A DNA stretch of 61,581 nucleotides from Polynucleobacter sp. UK-Gri1-W3 (lineage in GTDB: Bacteria > Pseudomonadota > Gammaproteobacteria > Burkholderiales > Burkholderiaceae), in the NCBI RefSeq assembly GCF_018881595.1, contig NZ_JACVQA010000001.1, positions 1 through 61,581 of the forward strand, written 5' to 3'. Positions within the stretch are counted from its first letter, which is position 1. The number at the start of each line of letters is the position of its first letter. Below the pieces are notes generated by a model. That model saw only the letters and a program-made list of their open reading frames with translations. It was not told the DNA's origin and ran no database searches. Made by a program: the position numbers and the translations under genes. Shown one piece after another: positions 53,091 through 61,581 of this stretch.

Positions 53091-54221
53091 ATGCGCATAG
53101 GAGTGCCACTGGAAACAAGGCCCGGGGAAACTCGAGTAGCCGCCACACCAGAAACCGTTAAAAAATTAATTGGTCAAGGTCATACCGTCGTTATTCAAAA
53201 AGATGCCGGGGTAAAAGCCAGTCAACCTGACTCTATGTACGAAGCTGTAGGCGCAACTATTGGTAGCGCCGCAGATGCATTTGGTGCTGAGATTGTTCTC
53301 AAAGTACGCGCACCGGAGGCTCCTGAACTAAAACAGATTAAATCTGGCGCCGTGCTGCTTGGTATGCTCGATCCATTTGATAACGACATGATTTCAGCCA
53401 TGGCTGCGCAAGGTGTTACTGCATTCTCTTTAGAGGCTGCGCCACGCACAACACGCGCACAAAGCATGGACGTTTTGTCTTCTCAAGCAAACATTGCTGG
53501 TTACAAAGCGGTATTGGTTGCAGCAAATGAATATCAACGCTTTATGCCAATGCTGATGACTGCTGCAGGAACTGTTAAAGCAGCTCGCATTCTTATTTTA
53601 GGCGCTGGTGTTGCTGGCTTGCAAGCAATTGCTACTGCAAAACGTCTTGGTGCAGTGATTGAAGCATCTGATGTACGTCCAGCAGCTAAGGAACAAATCG
53701 AATCATTGGGCGCCAAGTTTGTTGATGTTCCCTACGAAACTGATGAAGAGCGTGAGATCGCAAAAGGTGTTGGTGGTTATGCCCGTCCAATGCCTGAAGC
53801 ATGGATGAAGCGCCAAGCCGCCTTGGTTGCAGAGCGCGCCCAACAAGCCGATATCGTCATTACTACCGCATTGATTCCGGGACGTAAACCGCCCGTACTT
53901 TTACATAGCGACACTGTTGCCAATATGAAGCCTGGCTCAATCGTGATCGACTTGGCTGCAGGTAAGGGTGATAACGGTTCAGGCAACTGCCCGTTAACGC
54001 AAGCAGATAAAGTAATTGATGTGAATGGCGTGAAGATTGTTGGCTACACCAATTTAGCCAGCATGGTTGCAGCAGACGCTTCTGCACTTTACTCACGCAA
54101 CTTGCTCGATTTCATGAAACTTATTGTGGATAAAGAAGCAAAGTTAGTTATCCCAAGTGATGATGACATCGTTACTGCTTGCTTAATGTGTCGTGATGGT
54201 CAAGCCATCCGCAAAAACTAA
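53091..54221 (+). CDS. pntAA: NAD(P) transhydrogenase subunit alpha part 1 (PntAA)
   Basis: The 376-residue soluble NAD(H)-binding domain I of the proton-translocating transhydrogenase has I-G-V-P-L-E-T-R-P-G-E-T-R-V-A-A-T-P at the N-terminus. The nucleotide fold G-A-G-V-A-G is at residues 171-176, followed by V-R-P-A-A-K-E-Q, and later R-K-P-P-V-L and S-I-V-I-D-L-A-A-G-K-G. In E. coli this domain is fused to the membrane part; here it is separate, as in Rhodospirillum. A GGAGA site precedes the ATG. Confidence 0.95.
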   Translation: MRIGVPLETRPGETRVAATPETVKKLIGQGHTVVIQKDAGVKASQPDSMYEAVGATIGSAADAFGAEIVLKVRAPEAPELKQIKSGAVLLGMLDPFDNDMISAMAAQGVTAFSLEAAPRTTRAQSMDVLSSQANIAGYKAVLVAANEYQRFMPMLMTAAGTVKAARILILGAGVAGLQAIATAKRLGAVIEASDVRPAAKEQIESLGAKFVDVPYETDEEREIAKGVGGYARPMPEAWMKRQAALVAERAQQADIVITTALIPGRKPPVLLHSDTVANMKPGSIVIDLAAGKGDNGSGNCPLTQADKVIDVNGVKIVGYTNLASMVAADASALYSRNLLDFMKLIVDKEAKLVIPSDDDIVTACLMCRDGQAIRKN

Positions 54222-54245
54222 TAGTACAAATACTAAGGAAACACT

Positions 54246-54584
54246 ATGGATCTCGCTGCCTTTCAAAGTATCCTCACCGTTCAAAACATTACCGTGTTTG
54301 TGTTGGCCATTTTTGTTGGCTATCACGTAGTTTGGAACGTTACCCCGGCATTGCATACGCCTTTAATGGCGGTGACCAATGCCATCTCCGGCATCATCAT
54401 TGTTGGCGCATTGTTGCAAACTGAAGTCATCGGTGGCGATGAAATCACTCTCACCAGCATCATTGGTGCAGTAGCGGTATTCCTCGCATCGATCAATATT
54501 TTTGGTGGCTTTATGGTCACCCGTCGCATGCTTGAAATGTTCAAGAAAAAAGCTCCTAAAGCTGATGCGGCTGGATCCAAATAA
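54246..54584 (+). CDS. pntAB: NAD(P) transhydrogenase subunit alpha part 2 (PntAB)
   Basis: The 112-residue membrane piece of the alpha subunit has three to four hydrophobic segments, with [20 protein letters not shown] and [14 protein letters not shown] as signatures, then a lysine-rich cytoplasmic tail. It lies 24 bp after pntAA and 33 bp before pntB and together with them forms the proton-pumping complex. Confidence 0.95.
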   Translation: MDLAAFQSILTVQNITVFVLAIFVGYHVVWNVTPALHTPLMAVTNAISGIIIVGALLQTEVIGGDEITLTSIIGAVAVFLASINIFGGFMVTRRMLEMFKKKAPKADAAGSK

Positions 54585-54617
54585 ACCTAGAACAAGACCA
54601 ATATAGAGACCAAAACT

Positions 54618-55985
54618 ATGTCAAACATAACCGCTATTTCTTATCTCATTTCATCGGTGTTGTTCATCCTCGCTTTGCGTGGCCTATCCTCACCAACCAC
54701 TTCACGCCAAGGCAATACTTTCGGCATGATTGGTATGTTGTTAGCAGTCATCACCACTTTCTTCATCCCTGATTTCAAACCAGTTCTCTCTTTAATTGGT
54801 GTTGCAATTGTGGGTGGCGCCATTATTGGAACCATCGCTGCTAAGCGCGTGCAAATGACCAAGATGCCCGAGCTAGTTGCTTTAATGCACTCCTTCGTAG
54901 GCTTGTCAGCTGTATTAATTGCAATTGCTGCTGTATTTAATCCAGCGCATGATCATACTGGCGCACAGAAGATAGAACTCTTCATTGGGGCGTTTATTGG
55001 CGCTATTACCTTTACTGCGTCTGTAATTGCATTCGGTAAACTATCTGGCAAGGTTAGCGGCAAGCCTGTGAGCTTTGCTGGTCAGCACTTATTAAACCTA
55101 ATCTTGGCTGTATCAATGGTGGGCGCTGGTATTGCATATTACATGGGTGATAGCCACGCAGCTTTCTTGGCGATGTGTGCCATTGCTTTGGTATTGGGCG
55201 TGACATTGATCATCCCTATCGGCGGTGCTGATATGCCGGTGGTTGTATCCATGCTTAATAGTTACTCTGGTTGGGCTGCAGCTGGTATTGGTTTCACATT
55301 GAACAACCCAGTATTGATTATTGCGGGTGCTTGCGTTGGTTCATCTGGCGCCATTCTGTCTTACATCATGTGTAAGGCGATGAACCGATCCATTCTGGCT
55401 GTATTGCTCGGCGGCTTTGGTGCTGAAGCGGCAGCTGGCGGTGCTGATGATGGTAGCCCTAAGAACTACAAAACAGGCTCACCTGAAGATGCTGCTTTCC
55501 TGATGGAAAATGCTGACACTGTAATCATCGTTCCAGGTTATGGCTTGGCAGTGGCTCGTGCTCAACACGCATTGAAAGAATTAACTGAAAAGCTGACACA
55601 TCATGGCGTGACTGTGAAATACGCGATTCACCCAGTGGCGGGCCGTATGCCTGGTCATATGAACGTACTCTTGGCTGAAGCTGAAGTTCCATACGATCAA
55701 GTATTTGAGATGGAAGATATCAATAGCGACTTTGGTCAGGCTGACGTAGTGTTAGTCCTTGGTGCGAATGACGTGGTGAACCCTGCTGCACGTACGCCTG
55801 GTAGCCCAATTTTTGGTATGCCGATCTTGGAAGCTTTTAAAGCTAAGACTATTATTGTGAACAAGCGTTCGATGGCAGCTGGTTATGCAGGCCTAGATAA
55901 CGAACTCTTCTACATGGATAAAACCATGATGGTCTTCGGTGATGCGAAGAAGGTGGTTGAAGAGATGGTTAAGGCGGTTGAATAA
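54618..55985 (+). CDS. pntB: NAD(P) transhydrogenase subunit beta
   Basis: The 455-residue subunit has about eight or nine membrane segments in the first 260 residues and a C-terminal NADP(H)-binding domain with I-V-P-G-Y-G-L-A-V-A-R-A-Q-H, Y-A-I-H-P-V-A-G-R-M-P-G-H-M-N-V-L-L-A-E-A and V-L-V-L-G-A-N-D-V-V-N-P-A-A. The complex uses proton motive force to make NADPH from NADH and NADP. A terminator follows after about 28 bp. Confidence 0.97.
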   Translation: MSNITAISYLISSVLFILALRGLSSPTTSRQGNTFGMIGMLLAVITTFFIPDFKPVLSLIGVAIVGGAIIGTIAAKRVQMTKMPELVALMHSFVGLSAVLIAIAAVFNPAHDHTGAQKIELFIGAFIGAITFTASVIAFGKLSGKVSGKPVSFAGQHLLNLILAVSMVGAGIAYYMGDSHAAFLAMCAIALVLGVTLIIPIGGADMPVVVSMLNSYSGWAAAGIGFTLNNPVLIIAGACVGSSGAILSYIMCKAMNRSILAVLLGGFGAEAAAGGADDGSPKNYKTGSPEDAAFLMENADTVIIVPGYGLAVARAQHALKELTEKLTHHGVTVKYAIHPVAGRMPGHMNVLLAEAEVPYDQVFEMEDINSDFGQADVVLVLGANDVVNPAARTPGSPIFGMPILEAFKAKTIIVNKRSMAAGYAGLDNELFYMDKTMMVFGDAKKVVEEMVKAVE

Positions 55986-56013
55986 ACCGGTTCTCAAGGC
56001 TTTTGAATAAATG

Positions 56014-56034
56014 ACCGCCTTCGGGCGGTTTTTT
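56014..56034 (+). terminator. Intrinsic terminator of the pnt operon
   Basis: ACCGCC and GGCGGT enclose a stable TTCG tetraloop, followed by T5 in a T-rich stretch. It lies between pntB and the DUF4239-like gene, so the latter needs its own promoter. Confidence 0.9.
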
Positions 56035-56087
56035 ATTACACTAAACAAAATCCTCAATAAAGCCTCATCACCTTATAAGAGCTTGCT

Positions 56088-56789
56088 ATGCCAAATTTCA
56101 CTGGGAATCACCTCAACATTGTTAAGTATGCACCCCTAATATTTTTTGCATCTGCTATCTTTGGATTATCGGCGCTGGTTCTCGGTTTTACATTCTCAGG
56201 CGCAAATGAGCATTTCGATAAGCGCATTAGCCTTATTCGCGCACAAGCGGATGCCATTACCCAAGTCTATCAATCGAGCAAGTACCTTAATCCAAGAGAT
56301 CAGAATGAAGTACACAAGTCTCTCAAAGAAATTCTTGCAGATCGTCTTGCGATGTTTCAAGAGGTCAATACATTCGACGCTCTGAATGCAAATATCACTC
56401 GCCTTGGCGATAAGTTAAACGAGTTTAATGAATTAATGATGTTGAGCATTCCTCGCGCACCCATTGGCAACAGGGAATTAGCAGACAAGATCTTGCGGCC
56501 CCAAGCGGATAACCTCATGGAAGTCTTAAGGGATGGGATGTTAAATGCTAGGCACCATCCCCCTGTAATACTTGAGCGCTTCTTATTTGCCCTCTTATCG
56601 ATTGGCGCGCTTTTAAGCGGTTACGCCATGGCAGTCAAGAATGAAGAAGATTGGTTTTTAACTTTTATCTCCCTTGGGCTAATGGGCTTCGCTCTCTATG
56701 TCATCTTCGCACTAGAGTTCCCTAATGAATTATTTCCATACGAGACTTTTAATGCAGATCTATTGAGAGCTCAAACTTTAATGCAATAA
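56088..56789 (+). CDS. DUF4239-like (bestrophin-like) membrane protein, function unknown
   Basis: This 233-residue protein has one N-terminal membrane segment (about residues 15-36), a long helical soluble stretch (40-160) and two C-terminal membrane segments (about 164-183 and 189-209). The pattern, including R-I-S-L-I-R-A-Q-A-D-A-I near residue 46 and the basic R-H-H-P-P motif before the TM pair, recalls the DUF4239 family, described as bestrophin-like. That link comes from memory of the family layout, not from a search. It converges on a secreted protein gene with 14 bp between stops. Confidence 0.6.
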   Translation: MPNFTGNHLNIVKYAPLIFFASAIFGLSALVLGFTFSGANEHFDKRISLIRAQADAITQVYQSSKYLNPRDQNEVHKSLKEILADRLAMFQEVNTFDALNANITRLGDKLNEFNELMMLSIPRAPIGNRELADKILRPQADNLMEVLRDGMLNARHHPPVILERFLFALLSIGALLSGYAMAVKNEEDWFLTFISLGLMGFALYVIFALEFPNELFPYETFNADLLRAQTLMQ

Positions 56790-56803
56790 GCCGTAGAGCT
56801 TAT

Positions 56804-57538
56804 CTATCTTCTCTGGTAGCTATTGGATAAATTGTCCTGCAGTACATAGGCAATACCATTAGCTACCAAAGAAAGGTCTTGATCAAGTACACGGCTTCGA
56901 TAAGTCCAGCCTGCAGGTAATTTCAGTTGCTCACCCAATACTGGGAGATCTTTCATGCTGAGCGCAGGATTGACTATTTGCGAATAAGACTGCATCACAT
57001 AAACGTCGCCTCCAGGAGAGGTTAACTCATAAATAGCACTGCCAGCCCTATAAATAAAATTGGTGGTGCGGACAATTTCATTTGGGGTGTATTGTTTACT
57101 GCCCATCAATTGCTTGAGCAAACTCAACTGGATTGTTGCCCGTAAATTCATTTCAATTCCGCCAAAGGATTCTTTTACATCACTAACAGTACTGCCTGCC
57201 GCCTGAATTTCATCCATGGTCCAATAGCGCGGTCCATTGAGTACAACAAAAGAGACATCGAAAGTCTTTTCAATGGACTCTTTCGTTAAAGTATTCCACT
57301 GCGCTTCAGGGCAGTGATTGAGCCCTTGAGTATTAAATACCTTAACCTCTAGCTTTAGCCACGTACGCTTACCCAGCAGAACTTCGCAATAACGCTGGTT
57401 ACGTAGATTCGAGACACTTTTTTGAAATACCGGCTGAGTATCAACCGATTGTGCAACCACAGACTTGGTGGTAAATAAAAAGCCCATCAAGAGCAAGAAG
57501 ATTGAAATGAGGGAGGTTGTTCGATTGCGACTAGCCAT
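56804..57538 (-). CDS. Secreted protein of unknown function
   Basis: This 244-residue product has a classical signal peptide: a basic start, a hydrophobic core at residues 10-22 and a likely cleavage after V-V-A at residue 29. The mature part has exactly two cysteines (C51 and C76), which probably form a disulfide in the periplasm. Its C-terminus is L-V-A-N-G-I-A-Y-V-L-Q-D-N-L-S-N-S-Y-Q-R. I do not recognise a named family. ATG 57538 is chosen because GGAG lies about 11 bp upstream; a GTG at 57550 is the alternative. It may be transcribed behind groL, though a strong terminator intervenes. Confidence 0.7.
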   Translation of the reverse strand: MASRNRTTSLISIFLLLMGFLFTTKSVVAQSVDTQPVFQKSVSNLRNQRYCEVLLGKRTWLKLEVKVFNTQGLNHCPEAQWNTLTKESIEKTFDVSFVVLNGPRYWTMDEIQAAGSTVSDVKESFGGIEMNLRATIQLSLLKQLMGSKQYTPNEIVRTTNFIYRAGSAIYELTSPGGDVYVMQSYSQIVNPALSMKDLPVLGEQLKLPAGWTYRSRVLDQDLSLVANGIAYVLQDNLSNSYQRR

Positions 57539-57584
57539 ATTAACAACCACTCCAAAGTTAAAGTTGGGTACAGCTTACTCCTAT

Positions 57585-57620
57585 AAATAAAAAGCGCCCG
57601 GTCTTTTGAACCAGGCGCTC
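57585..57620 (-). terminator. Intrinsic terminator of the groESL operon
   Basis: On the minus strand, AGCGCC (57614-57619) and GGCGCT (57593-57598), with an inner GGT/ACC pair, form a long stem followed by a T-rich run (57585-57592 complement). It separates groL from the secreted-protein gene. Confidence 0.8.
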
Positions 57621-57659
57621 TTGTTTCTACAGCTTGATGGCTGAGGAAATTAACGACTA

Positions 57660-59324
<1,665 letters not shown>

Positions 59325-59337
59325 TTAAATACCGAAA

Positions 59338-59628
59338 TTACTTCTGTACAACAGCCATGATGTCGTCTTCACGCATCACGATGAGTTCTTCGCTGTCAAC
59401 TTTTACTGTTTGACCTGCATATTTACCAAACAACACACGGTCGCCTACTTTGACGTCAGGTGCATTTAATTTGCCGCTGTCATCGCGCTTGCCTGGGCCT
59501 ACTGCCAAAACTTCACCTTGATCAGGCTTTTCTGCAGCAGCGTCAGGAATGATGATTCCGGAAGCAGTTTTTGATTCTTGATCTAAACGCTTGACGATTA
59601 CGCGATCATGTAAAGGACGCAAATTCAT
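59338..59628 (-). CDS. groES: Co-chaperonin GroES (10 kDa)
   Basis: The 96-residue lid of the GroEL chamber starts [14 protein letters not shown] and contains the mobile loop [18 protein letters not shown], the usual binding segment. The C-terminal [12 protein letters not shown] and [10 protein letters not shown] are conserved. A GGAG-type ribosome site lies just before the ATG. It is first in the groESL operon, about 110 bp downstream of a CIRCE element. Confidence 0.98.
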   Translation of the reverse strand: MNLRPLHDRVIVKRLDQESKTASGIIIPDAAAEKPDQGEVLAVGPGKRDDSGKLNAPDVKVGDRVLFGKYAGQTVKVDSEELIVMREDDIMAVVQK

Positions 59629-59737
59629 CTCTTCTCCTATGTTAGTAAGTGTTAACTATTTAAATAAACTATATAAATCAATGATTTATAATCTCTTCAC
59701 ACGGAAACCAAAGGTTATTTAGTTATAAATTACCTTT

Positions 59738-59764
59738 TTAGCACTCGCGTGTAGGGAGTGCTGA
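59738..59764 (-). promoter_or_regulatory. CIRCE operator (HrcA binding site) of groESL
   Basis: The sequence is TTAGCACTC (59738-59746), nine bases, then GAGTGCTGA (59756-59764). This matches the CIRCE consensus TTAGCACTC-N9-GAGTGCTAA except for one base. It lies at the -10/start region of the groESL promoter, so bound HrcA would block RNA polymerase. HrcA is encoded in this window. Confidence 0.93.
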
Positions 59765-59794
59765 TTATATAGGTCTGAATCCCAGGATTTCAAG
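59764..59794 (-). promoter_or_regulatory. groESL promoter: overlapping sigma-70 and sigma-32-like elements
   Basis: On the minus strand a sigma-70 promoter reads TTGAAA (59788-59793), 18 nt, TATAAT (59764-59769). The same -35 region read as sigma-32 is CTTGAAA (59788-59794), 13 nt, ACCTATAT (59767-59774), which matches CCCCATnT at most positions. The -10 abuts the CIRCE. The leader to the groES ATG is about 130 nt. Confidence 0.7.
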
Positions 59795-60064
59795 GGCAGA
59801 TGTTGGAGTTTCTTAAGGATTGAACTCTGGATACCCGTGATTGAACTGAGAAATCCATAAAAATCATAGAGATATGATTTTTCCACAAATTTTGACATTA
59901 AATATAGGCGAATATTTATTGAGGGAAGTTATCTAATTTTTCTGTAAATAATGCCGTCAGCAACCAAAGTCACGGCAACGGTTAATTAGGTGCCGACCGC
60001 TTTTCATTCAATTGCAGTCATTCAAAATAGAGTATTTAGGATTCCTGTGGGGCGGAGATCGGCC
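59795..60064. other. Gene-free stretch between the groESL promoter and the IS1182-type element
   Basis: No open frame of useful length with coding character, tRNA or known regulatory site was recognised here. The one clear structure is a 10-bp A/T-rich palindrome at 59859-59882. Base composition is more A/T rich than the flanking genes. It may be decayed intergenic DNA next to an insertion sequence. Confidence 0.5.
59859..59882. repeat. A/T-rich perfect inverted repeat
   Basis: AAAAATCATA (59859-59868) is followed by GAGA and then TATGATTTTT (59873-59882), a perfect 10-bp stem with a 4-nt loop. The flanking A and T runs make it terminator-like in either direction, but the stem is A/T rich and weak. 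A regulator site is another possibility. Confidence 0.5.
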
Positions 60065-60080
60065 GAGGCTGTGTAAAAAC
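60065..60080 (-). repeat. Candidate terminal inverted repeat of the IS1182-type element
   Basis: GAGGCTGTGTAAAAAC lies about 170 bp beyond the transposase stop. It looks like an IS1182-type end and follows a GC-rich palindromic stretch (CGGCCG) that could be the target. This is a resemblance from memory; the matching left end is not in the window. Confidence 0.35.
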
Positions 60081-60191
60081 CCAAAATACTTCCATTAATT
60101 TCGATTTAGAGCGTGCACACGGGTTTAGGTTTCTCAATAAAGCGCCCTGAGGGGCTCAAGCATCCTGTTTCGGTAAATATTGGTTTTTTAT

Positions 60192-60212
60192 TAACGCCTC
60201 GTAGAGGCGTTA
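60192..60212 (-). repeat. Hairpin downstream of the transposase gene
   Basis: TAACGCCTC (60192-60200) pairs with GAGGCGTTA (60204-60212) around a 3-nt loop. On the transposase strand the tail after it is A-rich rather than T-rich, so it is not a standard terminator for that gene. It may protect the element from read-through by another mechanism. Confidence 0.5.
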
Positions 60213-60251
60213 CTCAGGCCTGTTTATTACGGATTGAGTAAGGCTTTCGCC

Positions 60252-61580
60252 TTATGTCGCCATCGCCTTCATTAGATTGCTGCTACCCATGATGTTCATC
60301 ACTCGTTTAAGGTTGTAAGCCAGGATATGTAGACTCATTTCTGTACTGACGTGCTCTTTGGTTTTGGTTAAGAAGTGCGTTGCCCCCATCCAGCTCTTGA
60401 GTGTGCCAAAAGTATGCTCAATCGTGCAACGCCTAATTTTCATCGCATCAGGCATGGCTTCTAGGTTGTCCTGCATTTGATCTAGCATTGCTTCATGTTC
60501 CCAGCGCTTGACTCTTCTGTTTGTTCCGGTAGTGCACTGAGGCTTTAAGGCGCAGGTTTTGCAGCTCGAGCTCCAGTAGGCAATCAGGTTCTTGCCATGT
60601 TCTACCGTTTTAAAGCGCTCTATTAATACTTGCCCTGCAGGGCACTCGTATTCATTTTTATCAGGGTGGTAGATAAACGCATTCTTATCAAACAGGCCAC
60701 TAGATCGATTGCTAGACGTTTTACATTTAGGCATGATGGGAGTGACACCCAAGTCCATACAGTCTTTGATTTGTTCACCACTGTAATAACCCTTGTCTGC
60801 CACTACGGTCAGCTGCGTTACTTGCAGCGCTTCTTTGACTTGGTTTGCTATCTTAGCTAGGCTACTGCGATCATGCCCGACATTAGTTAACTCATGGGCT
60901 ACGATGAGATGGTTCTTCGTGTCCACGGCTGCCTGTACGTTATAGCCCACGATACCGCCTCCACGGTGTTGCATCGACCGGGCATCGGGATCACTCATGG
61001 AGATCTGTTTATCTGGTGCTGCTTGTACTTTTTCTTCAATAGCTTGTAGCTGTGCCATCTGCGCTTTAAACAACTCGATACGCTCAGCCAACCGAACTTG
61101 ATGTGGCGTGGACCCTGCAGGTGAACGCAGATCAGCTGCCTCTAAGTCTTTTAAATACTGCGCAATACTCGCTTCAGCTTCTTGGATACGACGTTTGATC
61201 TTGGCCTGGGTGAAGTTCTGATCGGAGCTGTTCACGGCTTTAAATTTACTGCCATCGACTGCCACCATCGCGTCGGCAAATAAATTCATCTGGCGGCACA
61301 ACTCAATAAACTGGGCGCAGACTTTACGGATGGCTTTGCCGTTCTCCCTGCGGAAGTTCGCGATGGTCTTAAAGTCAGGAGCTAAGCGGGTAATGAGCCA
61401 CATGAGTTCAACATTACGTAGCGCTTCGGTTTCAAGGCGACGAGTCGATGCAATACGGTTAAGGTATCCATAGACATACAATTTCAACAGCACTGCAGGA
61501 TGATAGGACGGCCTACCAGTATCAGCAGGAACTACTCCTTCAAAACCTAAGCTGGCTAAATCAAGCTGGTCGACAAACAA
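60252..61580 (-). CDS. IS1182-family transposase, 5' end cut by the window
   Basis: This fragment of at least 442 residues begins with the N-terminal domain found in IS1182 transposases (Y-H-P-A-V-L-L-K-L-Y-V-Y-G-Y-L). It continues with the catalytic-core motifs V-A-V-D-G-S-K-F-K-A, V-V-A-D-K-G-Y-Y-S-G and I-E-H-T-F-G-T-L-K. A cysteine cluster C-K-T-C-A-L-K-P-Q-C sits before the last motif. No frameshift or early stop is seen, so it may be functional. The true start lies beyond 61581; the TTG at 61578-61580 is only the first in-frame start-like codon. Confidence 0.88.
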   Translation of the reverse strand: MFVDQLDLASLGFEGVVPADTGRPSYHPAVLLKLYVYGYLNRIASTRRLETEALRNVELMWLITRLAPDFKTIANFRRENGKAIRKVCAQFIELCRQMNLFADAMVAVDGSKFKAVNSSDQNFTQAKIKRRIQEAEASIAQYLKDLEAADLRSPAGSTPHQVRLAERIELFKAQMAQLQAIEEKVQAAPDKQISMSDPDARSMQHRGGGIVGYNVQAAVDTKNHLIVAHELTNVGHDRSSLAKIANQVKEALQVTQLTVVADKGYYSGEQIKDCMDLGVTPIMPKCKTSSNRSSGLFDKNAFIYHPDKNEYECPAGQVLIERFKTVEHGKNLIAYWSSSCKTCALKPQCTTGTNRRVKRWEHEAMLDQMQDNLEAMPDAMKIRRCTIEHTFGTLKSWMGATHFLTKTKEHVSTEMSLHILAYNLKRVMNIMGSSNLMKAMAT

Positions 61581-61581
61581 G

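Larger units (their letters stand above)
60065..61581 (-). mobile_element. IS1182-type insertion sequence, partial (runs off the window)
   Basis: A transposase gene fills 60252 to the window end. The 3'-side boundary is placed tentatively at 60065, where GAGGCTGTGTAAAAAC (60065-60080) resembles the terminal repeats I recall for this type of element. The opposite end is outside the window, so the inverted repeat and target duplication cannot be checked. Short hairpins at 60192-60212 and 60239-60254 lie between the putative end and the stop codon. Confidence 0.5.

Noticed and set aside
53091..54584. pntAA and pntAB considered as a broken pntA gene
   Set aside because: The split alpha subunit is the normal three-gene form of transhydrogenase in many bacteria, both pieces have their own start regions and complete domains.
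60192..60212. Hairpin considered as a terminator for the transposase
   Set aside because: On the transposase strand the following bases are A-rich, so the polarity is wrong for an intrinsic terminator.

Overview
The window is a gene-dense stretch of a betaproteobacterial chromosome. Gene content, order and moderate base composition fit Burkholderiaceae of the Polynucleobacter type. This assignment comes from recall of family features and synteny, not from a database search. Supporting signs are the block hrcA-hemH-grpE-dnaK-dnaJ divergent from nadK-recN, a DUF3579 gene beside rpsT, a three-gene proton-translocating transhydrogenase, glcDEF, and heat-shock genes that combine sigma-32 promoters with an HrcA/CIRCE operator.

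Layout. Positions 1-117 are the end of an IS3-family element. Next come argF-argG-ppnP (minus), the DUF3579 gene and rpsT (convergent), murJ-sirB1, dedA/miaA, purM/perM, and a plus-strand run hda-HAD hydrolase-pcnB-folK-panB. From 14.3 to 23.0 kb lies the chaperone and repair block (dnaJ, dnaK, grpE, hemH, hrcA on minus; nadK, recN on plus). glnE follows (minus), then a plus-strand run of a giant YhdP-like protein, a nitrilase-family amidohydrolase, tldD and a DAHP synthase. A cobalamin adenosyltransferase (minus) faces it. Glycolate oxidase glcDEF is fused by start/stop overlaps to the PLP-homeostasis gene yggS and to proC. ubiA and recG (minus) precede queA-tgt-yajC-secD-secF (plus), waaA and purB (minus), a GST (plus), mnmA (minus), pntAA-pntAB-pntB (plus), two uncharacterised envelope genes that converge, and groL/groES (minus). 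The right edge, 60.07-61.58 kb, is an IS1182-type insertion sequence cut by the window end.

The clearest regulatory story is heat shock. dnaK and grpE each have a consensus sigma-32 promoter with a 13-nt spacer. The groESL promoter has a sigma-32-like element with the same spacer, an overlapping sigma-70 element and a CIRCE operator. The repressor that would bind it, HrcA, is encoded in the window.

Nearly everything else is core metabolism: arginine, purine, folate/pantothenate and aromatic amino acid synthesis, queuosine and other tRNA modification, ubiquinone, LPS core, Sec secretion, nitrogen control and redox balance. I found no CRISPR array, tRNA, rRNA, prophage or defence island, and no convincing new multi-gene system. 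The best leads are a DUF4239-like membrane protein, a secreted protein of unknown function, the hybrid groE promoter, and several genes whose stop codons lie inside hairpins.
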